Source: Pictodentalium vernedei
Taxonomy: Eukaryota; Mollusca; Scaphopoda; Dentaliida; Dentaliidae
Length of the DNA stretch: 64,000 nt
Assembly: GCA_031216915.1 (NCBI GenBank)
Contig: CM062290.1
Coordinates: 168,597,453-168,661,452, forward strand
Direction: 5' to 3'
Shown piece after piece: positions 1-10,480 of this stretch. The translations under genes and the position numbers were made by a program. Every line of letters starts with the position of its first letter. Positions within the stretch are counted from its first letter, which is position 1. A model generated the notes under the pieces. The model had not been told where the DNA came from. It was given only the letters and a program-made list of their open reading frames with translations, and ran no database searches.

Positions 1-165
1 CGTTAAGATCATGGCGTGGCTCACTGATACCAGTGCAGGAGTCGCAGTGCTCGGATTAATTTGCTTCGTTGCTGCACTCGCATTGTTTATCATCATTATC
101 GTCCTGTGCTGCAAATTTTGCTGTAACGATCCAGACGAGGACAAAGGAAGCGATTCGAACGACGA
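1..165 (+). CDS. First visible exon of an unrecognised single-pass membrane protein
   Basis: The reading frame from ATG at 11 runs 51 codons and then meets a strong donor, GA|GTAAGT at 166. Reading on would hit TAA at once, so splicing is the natural reading. A at -3 and G at +4 make the ATG a good start, but the frame is also open back to base 2, so an upstream exon is possible. The product begins MAWLTDTSAG, followed by a hydrophobic segment at about residues 10-32 (rich in V, L, A, F and a run of four I). A cysteine cluster CCKFCC at 33-38 follows, then an acidic stretch DPDEDKGSDSNDE. No long signal peptide is seen, which suggests a short outside N-terminus and a cytoplasmic tail. The juxtamembrane cysteines are candidates for palmitoylation (inference). 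The exon ends in phase 2 and joins the exon at 5769. I do not recognise the family. Confidence 0.72.
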
Positions 166-361
166 GTAAGTATCTGTTTTTTATTCTTTGTTCAAACCTT
201 GAAAATTCTCAAACAAAATATTTCACATTTTAGGATAGGGACAGGAAGCGTTTCAAGTTAAGGATGCGGGAGAGGGGTGTTGATGGAAGGGTGCACACAC
301 CTTTATGTATATCAGTAGTGGCCCATGTGCCTTTGTTGAATTGTAATAATACATAGTTGTA

Positions 362-615
362 TTAACCCTTTACCTAACATGAAAAGCAGACGACACTTGC
401 AAACAAAATTCTTGAATATCTATTTTTTCTCTCATTTTGTGTCTCAAAAACATAGGTTGGGACCCTTCATTGGAACGAGCTCGACGAGCTCGTTCCAATG
501 AGGGGTCATAACCTATGTTTTTGAGACAAAAAAATGAAAAAATAATGCAAATTAATTGGCGATTTTTGAGAATAGCGCTGGCAGGTTTTGAGCGTTAGGT
601 TGGGTAAAGGGTTAA
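362..615. mobile_element. TTAA-flanked palindromic MITE, family A
   Basis: Bounded by TTAA on both sides, with CCCTTTACC at the left end and GGTAAAGGG at the right. The centre is a long palindrome built on GGAACGAGCTCG, flanked by CATAGGTT and AACCTATG. TTAA duplication plus CCC/GGG ends is the signature of piggyBac-type elements. It has no ORF, so it is non-autonomous. The same family is found at 6277, 7260, 16680 and 47405. Confidence 0.85.
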
Positions 616-1849
616 AATGATATATAAGTAAGGACAATTTACACAAATATACATAAAAATGAAGGTTGTGATGTATAGAACACGGAAAATACATGCAATC
701 AACTTACAGAGTTGACAGCAAGCACCAATGGTTCCTGAAAGTCTGCTACCGTATTTCGTGTTCTATACATCATTACATTCATTTTGGTGTATAATTTGTT
801 TATATTTAATTCGAATTTATGAAATATCAGAGGTTGGAATTTCAAGATAAACAAATTTCCCATACTTATATAAAACCTTAATGACTAACACACATCTCTA
901 TCGAGAGGAATGGATATTTGTGGCTCCATATTTAACAAATTTCCTTACTGGACCAAAGAAATTGTTAAATATGAAGTTCAGTAGGAGAATTTCTTTAATA
1001 TGAAGCCAAAATTTGCATTTTTCTGCACTTTAAAGGTCGTGGTGAAGACAATTCTTACGAGGGAATCTTCGGTCACATCTTAAAAGTGTGCACCTTGATG
1101 CAAATCCCCAATACGATTGCAATAAGGGGAACCGAAATAAGAAATCTAAGTTTCAGGTGATTGCATATGTGTTTCGACAGAGGTGGCGGAAGCACGAGAC
1201 AAGCGGAGGGGCACTCATTTCCAAAGCCACCATGGTTCGGCACAGTGGGAAAAATGTTAAAATCGTATATCTGTAAATGAACCGTGAAACACTCTAGTCT
1301 TTCGTTTAGACGAGCCCGCCGCGGTGTGCTCACTGCCCTATCCATTTCTTCTACTTCAATCATCATCTTGAAAGTGGGATTCTTTCGCCAAATTTTGTTT
1401 GGATTTGCAAATAATATATTACAGGAATGTCTGTATATTGACACGTTTGCATGCGTCAATTTTAAAAGTCATTGTGTAACCGCGTAACATGCCTGTGGAA
1501 AAAAAAGTGGAGGGGCACATGTCCGCCGCCTCGTTGTTAAGAGGAACCCCCCTTCCCCAGCCCCGATACACTGGTCTAACCCCAAATAATGAATATGGAC
1601 TCTTCTAATTGCTGCATATGAACTGAAATGGAAATGGAAATGGAAGATACTCCCAGGGTTCAGGGGGTTTTAAAATCTTAATATTTTTTAAAGATTTTAA
1701 ATTAGAAGTCTGCTTTAACACTTTCTCCAAATTCGCGATGTGTCCGCAAAGAAACTTGCCGGTGCTTCTTCGGCAAATGGTGAAAAGTTCAATTGGTCGC
1801 TTGCAGCTTTTACATTCCAAGTTCCAAAACCGGAGAGAGCCGATGTAAA
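616..1849. other. Intronic stretch without recognised features
   Basis: Short ORFs only, on both strands, without domain-like sequence. The 27-base phrase at about 1581-1607 resembles part of the TTAA MITE at 27036-27261, so a decayed relative may lie around 1575-1660. GGAAAT is repeated three times near 1629. Nothing else is recognised. Confidence 0.4.
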
Positions 1850-1970
1850 AGGAATGGAAGTCCGTAGGAACGTTAGTCCCTCTGGACTATTATTCCGCGG
1901 AATTATAGTCCTAGGTCTAACATTTCTAGGAATAGTAGTCCGACTAATTTTCCTACGGACTTCCATTCCT
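1850..1970. mobile_element. Short foldback element with 21-bp terminal inverted repeats
   Basis: AGGAATGGAAGTCCGTAGGA at 1850 is repeated in exact inverse at the other end (1950-1970). The interior also pairs partly, with GTAGTCC and GGACTA motifs. It is too small to code. Target duplication is unclear, so the superfamily is not assigned. Confidence 0.6.
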
Positions 1971-2419
1971 GTTACACCGGTAACCTCACGTATTCCTCGT
2001 AAATTACATGTATAGTTGTATTCTTTCTCTGTATTTAAATATATTTTTTCATCTTACCTGCAAATTGAACTCGTGATTCTGACTGTTTCTGATCATCTCG
2101 CTATTTTTTTCGATTGCAGAATACTTGCCAAAAAACTTATTTGTGAACCGTGTTTAACTTTGACAGCAAATTTAATATTACAGATCACGCCGTGATTCGC
2201 TCACTTGTTTTAACTGTACCTCGGCATTGGTTCACTTTCCAAGATTATTGGCCTGCGTGTAAACATCGCTATAGATAAACATTACGACAATTCTGACCTG
2301 CAACGATTCTACGGAAGTAATATATTTATCACAGTAGCGTAGCCAAAGGTGGGGAGCCATGGCCCCTAAAAATTACAGTGCCCCCGCCCCCCCCCCCCTC
2401 AGAAAAATGAAATGGAATT

Positions 2420-5093
2420 AAAGTGTCATTGACACTGTAGCTTAACTTGTCTGTGTGTTGTGTTTGATGAAAAGGTTAATGTTCAATGTTTATGAAAGGA
2501 TTATGAAATAAGACAAGAAATAAGACGAGAATTGCGACAATTGGGAATATGTTAATTTCTGTTCCCTGTATGCTATGTTTTTAATAAAAATAATATGAGG
2601 TGTACACTGTAAAAAAGAGCGAAGGGGTGGGCTAATATGACCTCACAGTTAAGGTATGTGGCCCTCACAGTTAACGAATGTCAACGAAAGTTACCAAGTT
2701 ACAGTGAAATTATTCCAAAATGAGTCATCCTATCAAGTTACATTGAAATCCCTTCATAAATATGGCATGTAGACTGTGCTAAAGGTTTTCGGACTTCAGG
2801 CCTGTGTAGCCTAGACGGTAGACCGATTGCAACTAAAAGGGGACGTCATCATCTCGACATTATACTGAGTCATTCTACTGAGCTACAATGAAATCCCTTC
2901 ACAAATACGACCTGTAGTCTGTACTAAAGTTTTTCGGTTTTGGAGGCCATCATGGTTGAATGATCGCGACCAAAAGGGGGCGTTGTAATCTGGACATAAT
3001 CTGGAGTGATCCTACGAAGTTACAATGAAATCCTGTCATATATATGACCTGTAGACTGTGCTCAAGGTTTTTGGGCTTCGGGTCCCTGAAGCTGTCACAG
3101 TTGACCAATTACGACCAAAGGAGGATGTCATCATCTAGGCATTATATGGAGTCAACCTAACAAGTTACAATGAAATCCTTTCATAAATACGACCTATAGA
3201 CTATGCTAAAGGTTTTGGGGTTTTAGGCTTGGGCAGCCATCAAGGCCGAATGATCGCGACCAAAAGGGGACGTTCTCATCTAGACATTATTTGGAGTCAT
3301 CCTACCAAGATACAATGAAATCCCTTCATAAATATGACCTGTAGACCGTGCTAAAGGTTTTCGGGCCCCTGTAGCCGTCACAGTTGCCCAATTGCGTCCA
3401 AAAGGGGACGTTCTCATCTAGACATTATATGAAGTCAACCTACCAAGTTACAATGAAATCCCTTCATAACTATGACCTGTAGACTGTGCTAAAAGTTTTC
3501 GGGCTTCGAGCTCGGCCAGCCATCATGGTTGAATGATCGCAACCAAATGGGGACATTCTCATCTGGGCATCATCTGGAGTGATCCTACGAAGTTACAATG
3601 AAATCCCTTCATAAATATGACCTGAAGACTGTGCTCAAGGTTTTCGGGCTTCAGGCCCCTGTAGCCATCGCAGTTGACCAATCACGACCAAAGGGGGATC
3701 TCGGCATTATATGGAGTCAACCTAGCAATTTACAATAAAATTCTTCCATAAATACGACCTATAGACAATGCTAAAGGTTTTTGGGCTCGGGCAGCTATCA
3801 AGGCTGAATGATCGCGACCAAAAGGGGACGTTCTCATCTAGACATTATTTGGAGTCATTCTACCAAGCTACAATGAAATCCCTTTATAAATATGACCTGT
3901 AGACAGTGCTAAAGGTTTTCGGGCTTCGGCCCCCAATAGCCGTCACAGTTGCCCAATCGTGTCCAAAAGGGGACGTTCTCATCTAGACATTATATGAAGT
4001 CAACCTATCAAGTTACAATGGACTGTGCTAAAGGTTTTCGGGCTTCGGGCTCGGGGAGCCATGATGGTTGAATGATCGCAACCAAAAGGGGACATTCTCA
4101 TCTGAGCATTATCTGGAGTGATACTACGAAGTTACAATGAAATCCCTTCATAAATATGCTCTGCAGACTGTGCTCAAGATTTTCGGGCTTCGGGCACCTG
4201 TAGCCGTGACAGTTGACCAATCACGACCAAAAGGGGATGTCATCATCTAGGCATTATATGGAGTGAACCTAACAAGTTACAATGAAATCCTTCCATAAAT
4301 ATGACCTATAGACTATGCCATCGAGGCTGAATGATCGCGATCAAAAGGGGACGTTCTCATCTAGACATTATTTGGAGTCATCCTACCAAGTTACATTGAA
4401 ATCCCTTCATAAATATGACCTGTAGGCTGTGCTAAAGGTTTTCGGGCCTCTGTAGCCGCCAAAGTTGCCGAATCTTGTCCAAAAGGGGACGTTCTCATCT
4501 AGACATTATGTGAAGTCAACCTACCAAGTTACAATGAAATCCCTCCATAAATATGACCTGTAGACTGTGCAAAAGGTTTTCGGGGTTTGGGCTCGGGCTG
4601 TCGTCACGGTTGACAGATCGCGCCCAAATGGGGAAGTTCTCATCTAGACATCATACGGAGTCATCCTACTAAGTTACAATGAAATCCCTCCATATTAAAT
4701 ATGACCTGCAGACTGTGCTAAAAGTTTTGGGGTTTCGGGCTTGGGCAGCCATCACGGTTGACGGATGATGCCCAAAAGGGGACGTTCTCATCTAGGCATT
4801 ATACAGAGGCATCCTGCCAAGTTACAATGAAATTCCTTTATGAATACGACCTGTAGACTGTGCTAATGGTTTTAGGGTTTTGGGCTCGGGCAGCCATACC
4901 GGTTGACCTATCACGACCAAAAGGGGACGTTCTCATCATGACCCCAAACCTGCATGTGAAATTTCGTGACGATCAGACAAGAACTACGGGGTGTAGCCTG
5001 TGTTAAATGAAAATGTGAACAGACTCACAGACTAACAGACTTCCGCACGCGTGATGGCAATAGCTTATCTTGACTTTGTCACAAGTTAAGCTA
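2420..5093 (+). mobile_element. Tandem-array element, family E (Helentron/HINE-like)
   Basis: Begins with a small stem, AAAGTGTCATTGACACTG, followed by the subterminal motif TAGCTTAACTTG. It ends in a hairpin whose last arm is the exact inverse, CAAGTTAAGCTA (5082-5093). A non-repeated leader (to about 2690) and trailer (from about 4940, with GTGAACAGACTCACAG) enclose about 16 tandem units. It has no coding capacity. A 5' subterminal motif repeated in a 3' terminal hairpin around a tandem array is the plan of non-autonomous Helentron-type (HINE, pearl-like) elements; this assignment is by architecture only. Further copies lie at 38446-39806 and 51931-54607. Confidence 0.72.
2690..4940 (+). 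repeat. Tandem array of about 140-bp units with higher-order order
   Basis: Roughly 16 units share ACAATGAAATCCCTTCATAA, ACCTGTAGACTGTGCTAAAG and GGGGACGTTCTCATCTAGAC. Four unit types follow one another in the same order three times between about 2950 and 4520. For example, the type with GGTTGAATGATCGC recurs at 2955, 3528 and 4067, and the type with GGCYGAATGATCGCGA at 3248, 3806 and 4329. The period of the higher-order unit is about 520-575 bp. Confidence 0.88.
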
Positions 5094-5439
5094 AAAATGA
5101 AAGCACCAGATTCATTTTGAGGGTACTGTATTTTGAAAATTTTCTCGACGGCACCCCCCCCCCCGAACCCCCACCAATAGGAGGGAATAACGTAGGCATT
5201 GGGTGGAAGTGGGTATGGCTATCCCATTGGCGGGGGTTCGGGGGAGCCCTCCCCTTCCCCACTAATGGGGCATACCTGCCAGCTCTCAGGCTACGACCTT
5301 TGGATATGCATAATGTCCACCTGGCACCCCTAAAACATTTTCCGCAATAGAAAACCCTAGCTACGCCCCTGATATATCATCTGTTGTTCGTCGACCCTGC
5401 GTCTTCCGTTCGTTACCTTTTCCATTCCAGGCTTCTGTA

Positions 5440-5768
5440 GAAACACGGGACCGTATCCAAATGGGGACGGCGTGGAGGTACTGTTCTACGTTTTTTACGA
5501 ATGAAGATGTTAACTTCCGGTCCAATAAGCTTTAAATTTAAAAAAAAAACATGTTTCGTGAACCATCAGGCACATGCTTTGAGATGAAGTATTCAACTTC
5601 TTTTGGGGAGAGAGTTTCAAGTTTTGTTCAGAGAATGTTTCTTGTTTATAATCTGAAACGAAAAGATTCCATAATATATGCACAAAACAAAAGTTTTTCT
5701 TCTTCCCTTTTTTGCGCGATTGTGCTTGCTCAAAGTTTTCTTGTAATACGTGTATTTTATTATTTCAG
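5440..5768 (+). repeat. Acceptor-proximal intron segment duplicated at 12440-13030
   Basis: The segment leading up to the splice acceptor shares blocks in the same order with 12440-13030: CAATGCTTTGAGATG-like, GAATGTTTCTTGT, ATATATGCACAAAA, TTGTGCTTGC and GTTTTCTTGT. Divergence is moderate. The second copy lacks the TTTCAG acceptor and the exon. Either part of the locus was duplicated or both are copies of an unnamed dispersed repeat. Confidence 0.6.
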
Positions 5769-6264
5769 GACCTGCTGCTGCGCAACCCGACGTCGGATAA
5801 TAACTCCAATCAAACGGCAGCAATATTCGGAGCAAAGTCAACCAGATAGACCAAAACAATCAGTGCCTGTCGTTACCAGAGCGAATCCTCCGGTCATCAG
5901 TATCGAGGCGGTTGATGAAGGCACACAGACTGCTGTTCCCGGAAAAAATAGACAAGCAAATTGGTCAGTGGCGAGAGAACGAATCATTAGAACTGACTTG
6001 AAGGAGACAAATCCAGAGCCATTTGCAGTGAGCGGTTTCTGGGACCATCAGAGAGGACAGAAAGGCGTTCCGTACAACGAGTGGGTGGAACAACCTCCTG
6101 GGTCCCCACTGTTTAAGCCAGAAACCCCAGATGATTCGGTTTTCGACAAAGAACATATTCCACTGAAGACTCCTCTCAGTCTAAAAAGCGGTACTATATC
6201 ATCTCTCCCTCCATCAACAGCAGGAAGGTCGCATTATTCAACAAATAAGCTGTTGAAAGGATGA
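5769..6264 (+). CDS. Last exon of the unrecognised membrane protein (cytoplasmic tail)
   Basis: A pyrimidine-rich tract ending TTTCAG (5763-5768) precedes base 5769. One base completes the split Glu codon from exon 1, and 164 further codons run to TGA at 6262-6264, so the spliced product is 216 residues counted from the ATG at 11. The tail starts TCCCATRRR, giving a second cysteine cluster (54-56) and a basic patch (59-68). It continues hydrophilic and proline/serine-rich with a conserved-looking block around WDHQRGQKGVPYNEWVEQPP, then KPETPDDS and a Ser/Thr/Pro-rich end. There are no enzymatic motifs, repeats or coiled coils. The open frame upstream to 5551 is intronic read-through. A TTAA MITE lies 12 bases past the stop, so the 3' UTR is short or includes it. 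AATAAA occurs near 6921. Function unknown; a juxtamembrane adaptor or scaffold is only a guess. Confidence 0.75.
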
Positions 6265-6276
6265 AATGAACGGCTG

Positions 6277-6530
6277 TTAACCTTTTCCCTAGCATGAAAA
6301 GCAGACGACACTTGCAAAAAGAATTCTTGAATAACTAATTTAGTTTATTTTTTGTCTCATAAACATAGGTTATGACCCCTCATTGGAACGAGCTCGATGA
6401 GCTCGTTCCAATGAGGGGGTCATAACCTATGTTTTTGAGACAAAAAAACGAAAAAATAATGAAAATTAATTGGCGATTTTTGAGAATAGCGCTGGCCGGT
6501 TTTTGGCGTTACGTTGGGTAAAGAGTTCAA
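6277..6530. mobile_element. TTAA-flanked palindromic MITE, family A
   Basis: Starts TTAACCTTTTCCCTAGC and ends GGGTAAAGAGTTCAA, so both ends are slightly decayed. The central palindrome (about 6366-6432) is nearly perfect: GGAACGAGCTCGATGAGCTC inside GACCCCTC/GAGGGGGTC. It sits 12 bases behind the stop codon of the membrane-protein gene. Confidence 0.82.
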
Positions 6531-7259
6531 TTGTAAGAAATTTACCAGCAAAATGATCGTAATTCATAACAATTCTGGTGGGTTTCTTAGGCTTTGATAC
6601 CTGTATACATATTATTAGAAGAAATGAAATGCTGCTAGCACCTTTCATGTCCATTTGCACGAGGTACTACCACCAATGGACGTAAACTGACTGTCAGTTT
6701 TTCAAATAATCTTCTTTCTTTTGAACAACTGATAATATTCTGCGTTTGGCGTTATTTTAAAGATTTTCGTGCAATTATTTTTTTTCTTTTGTTTCTTGTG
6801 GAACGGTCAGACCATTGGTTGAGATGCTTATATTCGGATCTAACCCACCAAAAAATTAAAAGGGTTTCCGTACAGTTTTTGAAAAGATCCCATACAACTT
6901 CAAATAAACTCTGTATGAATTAAATAAAAAATTTTTTCTAATTTTCCTTCCACATTCAATACCAGATTTCAACACGGCTTCTGCGGGTCTATGAGAAAAT
7001 GAACTCTGAGACTGATATACAAAAGAAAAAAGTTCTCAGGACACGCTTCCGGCTGTAAATAATACATTTTAAAATTACACATATTTCGACGTCCAGGGAT
7101 TTCATTTTCGTTTGGGTGGACGAAAGAATAAGAAATACGTAGAAAATGCAAGTCTATAGTGTGGGGTCGCAACGATTAATCGTGATACGCTTGAGCTGCG
7201 ATACAGTGCTCACTATTCAAAACATATCATTGTTCACTGTGTATAGCGATATAATGAAT
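6531..7259. other. No recognised feature
   Basis: AT-rich sequence with scattered AATAAA-like motifs that could serve the upstream gene. The only ORFs are short and show no domains. Confidence 0.4.
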
Positions 7260-7513
7260 TTAACCCTTTACCTGACATGAAAAGCGGACGACACTTGCAA
7301 AGAAAATTCTTGAATAACTGTTTTTTTTCTTCATTTCTTGTTTCAATAACATAGCATATGACCCCTCGATGGAACGAGGAGGATGAGCACGTTCCAAAGA
7401 GGGGTCATAACCTATGTTTCTGAGACAAAAAATGAAAAAATAATGAAAATTAATTGGCGATTTTTGTGAATAGCGATGGCCGGTTTTTGTCGTTACGTTG
7501 GGTAAAGGGTTAA
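7260..7513. mobile_element. TTAA-flanked palindromic MITE, family A
   Basis: TTAACCCTTTACCTGAC to GGGTAAAGGGTTAA. The central palindrome has become asymmetric (GAGGAGGATGAGCACG), showing independent decay of its two arms. Confidence 0.83.
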
Positions 7514-7549
7514 ATAATATGCAAAACAACTTCTGCGCTTTTGAAAGCT

Positions 7550-7725
7550 GGTGCAGTGAAACCCTGTTTTTGCATTCCAACATTGATAGTAATAAATATT
7601 TCATTAACAGGATTATTCGGTCAACCAAAAGTTGGTGTATTCCCTCTAATTTGCTAAATATTTATTTCATTAATCCATTATATCTTGCTTGACAGAGATC
7701 ACAGAACTCAAACAAGATGTCAGGG
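7550..7725 (+). mobile_element. Decayed fragment of TA-type palindromic MITE, family J
   Basis: Contains CAGTGAAACCCTG, ATTAACAGGATTATTC and ATTATATCTTGCTTGACAGA in the same order as the complete family J elements at 55864 and 41022. The right half is missing. Confidence 0.5.
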
Positions 7726-7914
7726 CTAAAATGGTCAGAACATATTTTATGAGAAAAAAAAAGCACTTGAAAACAGGTCATAAAATCAAAACCTTAAATT
7801 ACTGAATACCCGTGACTATCGCATTGAAAAGTTACAAATTGTTTAGTATTCAAAAAATAAATGGAAACTCCTGGAAATGAATTCATGTCGCCCAAAGTAT
7901 TCGATAGTTGCAGT

Positions 7915-8418
7915 TGCATGCCATGAGAGATCATGTGTATCATGATATATATCGTTTCGGGCAGACTGAATTGTTTGGGGAACATATCGTTACAGCCTTA
8001 CTCTACTGACTCAAAAATCATATTAAAACGAATTTTAGGGACAGAATTGTCAGTAAAATCGTGCTCGTAAAAACTGAAAGTTTGCATGCCATGAGAGATC
8101 ACGTGTATCATGATATATATCGTTTCGGGCAGACTGAATTGTTTGGGGAGCATATCGTTACAGCCTTACTCTAGTGACTCAAAAATCATATTAAAACGAA
8201 TTTTAGGGACAGAATTGTCAGTAAAATCGTGCTCGTAAAAACTTTAAGTTTGCATGCTATGAGAGATCACGTGTATCATGATATATATCGTTTCGGGCAG
8301 ACTGAATTGTTTGGGGAGCATATCGTTACAGCCTTACTCTAGTGACTCAAAAATCATATTAAAACGAATTTTAGGGACAGAATTGTCAGTAAAATCGTGC
8401 TCGTAAAAACTGAAAGTA
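7915..8418 (+). repeat. 168-bp satellite, three head-to-tail copies
   Basis: The word TGCATGCNATGAGAGATCA starts at 7915, 8083 and 8251, exactly 168 bases apart. The three units differ at only a few sites (for example ATCATGTG against ATCACGTG, and GGGGAACA against GGGGAGCA), so the array is young. Each unit contains ATCATGATATATATCG. It has no similarity to the about 167-bp unit of the family F elements. Confidence 0.93.
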
Positions 8419-8699
8419 ATTTAAGAAGTGAGCTCACCACGTTAGGAGCAAATACGTTAAGTGTTGTTCATAACAAGGTACCAAAATATCACTTGCCACA
8501 AAAAGTCCCTAAACGATTTTCACCTCCAGGGTTTGAAGATATTTTCGTCGTCACAAGTTGTAGACACTGTGAAATAGGATGTACACATTCAAACAGTAAC
8601 AGCCTTACATTAACATGACCTTGTGAAAAGATGTACATTGGGGAAAGTTAGTGGTCTAACGTCACATCTGAGTAGTTGCTAAGAATATTAGTATTATTA

Positions 8700-9195
8700 G
8701 ACGCCTGTTCTATGAAATCCTCATCTACAGCAACACCACTAACCCATGTGGAAAGTGAAAATCTGTTCCGCGAAATTTCACTGGAATTTTCAATCCAATT
8801 ACGATTTGAATTGCTAGCGATAACTGAAAATCGTCCCCTGCGTTCCAGTGTGTTCTATGTGCCATGTACTAGCACATTGAACACATTGGAACTCAAGGGA
8901 CGAAATAGTAACACGGGTTCCCCTCGCAGCTTTGGTTGGCAATAAAATGTGTTGTTTTTGTTGATAGTTGTCAGATGAATGGTTGAGTGTCCTTCTAATA
9001 ATTGTTTTTTTATAGACGTGAAGACCTGTAATAAAAACAGAACAACACGCGTGTGTGAATGGGTTAATCGATATAGCACTTGTGTCATCGCGGAAGGATA
9101 AAACTCGAGGCGCACGACATCTCGTTCTGTCCTTCCGCGCTGGCACTCGTGCCATACCGATTAATCCATTCACTCGCGTGTGTCGTTCTGTGTAT
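8700..9195 (-). mobile_element. Foldback-ended repeat, family I, copy 1
   Basis: The right end (about 9045-9190) is a large imperfect hairpin: GTGTGAATGGGTTAATCGAT pairs with ATCGATTAACCCATTCAC-like sequence, and CGCGGAAGGA pairs with TCCTTCCGCG. The body (GTTGATAGTTGTCAGATGAA, GGGTTCCCCTCGC, ATTGAATTG-like) matches 25973-26405 in opposite orientation. No transposase is present. Superfamily unknown. Confidence 0.65.
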
Positions 9196-9228
9196 TTCTA
9201 TGTACTGGCCTCTATACAACGGGACTGC

Positions 9229-9430
9229 TGGAACATCAGCGAAAAACGTCGCAATTCAATATGCCCCCCCCCCCCGCCCCCTCCCTCTCAGATGGCGTCA
9301 AGACAATCAACGTCGCAACTCCACTAATCTGAATACCACTCGATACTGGAACATCAGTGAAAAACGTTGCCTCTCAGTTTAACCCCTCACCACCTTCAAT
9401 GGCGTCAAGGCACCAACGTGATAAGTCGTC
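9229..9430 (+). repeat. Two-copy tandem repeat of about 118 bp
   Basis: GGAACATCAGYGAAAAACGT occurs at 9230 and 9348, each followed by a short variable part and ATGGCGTCAAG. The first copy carries a run of C. Confidence 0.55.
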
Positions 9431-9436
9431 CCAGCC

Positions 9437-10441
9437 GATGATGTTTGGTGACCTGAAAGCTGTTTCACTTCATAAAACGACATGGTGTTCACCTGGCTCG
9501 AAAACTGGTTACACGGTGGCAACTTTCCAATTTCGTGTTTTTGTCAACAATTATTGAAATATGTTGTAAATATTCCATTTATATTGCCGCTAAAAATGTG
9601 CACATCATCAACATGTTCATTTTTCAGACATCAACATATATTCTTTAAAAAGCGATCGAAGATTGCGAGTCTTTGCGAAATTGAAAACTTTCAAGAAATT
9701 TTGTTCTTGTCGAGCAGTATTTATTTTTAGCAACTTCCGCTCCCCAATGTGGTTGTGGTTGATATATCTTCTACAAGTAACAAATGAGCATTCCACTAAT
9801 CCAGTTGTCTAGAGATTAGTGGGCAACTCTACCATCGACGACGTTTGGTGACGTGAAAGCTGTTAGGATGTGCCTGTAGCCACCGCGCCCCAGCTTTCAT
9901 TTCGTCAAACGTCATGGTGTTTTCCAAGCACAAAAACTACTTAAACGATTTCAACTTTTCTATCTCGGCGCTTTTTTTTTGTCATTAATAACCAAAGTAT
10001 ATTGTAAATATTCAATATGTATTGACTTGAAAGATGTGCACATCATCAACATATTCATTTTCACATACATCCGGGTATATTCTTTAACCCTTTACCTACC
10101 GAATCGCCCACATCCGCCCACGTAATTTGCAAATTAAGCAGTTGAAAGAAAGAAATGTTTCAAAATATTTCAACAAAACCATATCATGTGACCCCTCATT
10201 GGAACGAGCTCATCGAGCTCGTCCCAATGAGGGTCACATGATATGGTTTTGTTGAATTTTTTTTTATTAAATTTTAAAAAATAGCAATTAAAATAATAAA
10301 TTTTGATATCGTCTGCATTAGGTAAAGGCTTAAAAAGCGACGTTGGTGATTGAGAGGCGTTCGGAAATTGAAAACCGAGAATTTTATTTCAGCATTGTTT
10401 ATTTATAACAACATTCACCATCCCAAGATGGTGGCTGTCGA
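9437..10441 (+). repeat. Local duplication, second copy interrupted by a MITE
   Basis: 9437-9770 and 9836-10441 share TTTGGTGACNTGAAAGCTGT, CATGGTGTTYNCC, ATRTTGTAAATATTC, TGTGCACATCATCAACAT and ATATTCTTTAA. Copy 2 has a family B MITE exactly at the TTAA that copy 1 keeps intact (9644-9647). The short ORFs in it are not convincing genes. Confidence 0.75.
10084..10333. mobile_element. TTAA-flanked palindromic MITE, family B
   Basis: TTAACCCTTTACC at the left and GGTAAAGGCTTAA at the right. The centre is a long palindrome: ACCATATCATGTGACCCCTC, then the GGAACGAGCTC core, and the inverse. The core is shared with family A, while the arms differ. The empty target survives at 9644-9647. Confidence 0.88.
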
Positions 10442-10480
10442 GACACTTTTCTATATGGACCAAGGAGCGTTTTAGAAACC

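Larger units (their letters stand above)
2332..5371. mobile_element. hAT-type MITE, split by a nested tandem-array element
   Basis: The left end CAGTAGCGTAGCCAAAGG and right end CCCTAGCTACGCCCCTG are the inverted CAGNGGCGTAGC ends typical of hAT MITEs. The flanks ATTTATCA (2324-2331) and ATATATCA (5372-5379) match at 7 of 8 bases, fitting the 8-bp hAT target duplication. G/C-rich interior parts survive at about 2340-2400 and 5095-5371. The rest (2420-5093) is a later insertion. A second copy lies at 10481-10863. Confidence 0.78.
166..5768 (+). other. Intron of the membrane-protein gene
   Basis: Starts GTAAGT and ends TTTCAG, with phases that match on both sides. About 60 percent of it is identifiable mobile DNA: a TTAA MITE (362-615), a short foldback (1850-1970), and a hAT-type element (2332-5371) carrying a tandem-array element. 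I see no further coding exon in it, but a short cassette exon cannot be excluded. Confidence 0.7.

Noticed and set aside
1073..1487. Overlapping ORFs of 128 (minus) and 67 (plus) codons in the intron
   Set aside because: No domain, no splice context, both strands open over the same bases.
7915..8418. CRISPR-like array
   Set aside because: 168-bp direct units with no short repeat/spacer alternation, in a eukaryotic context; this is a satellite.
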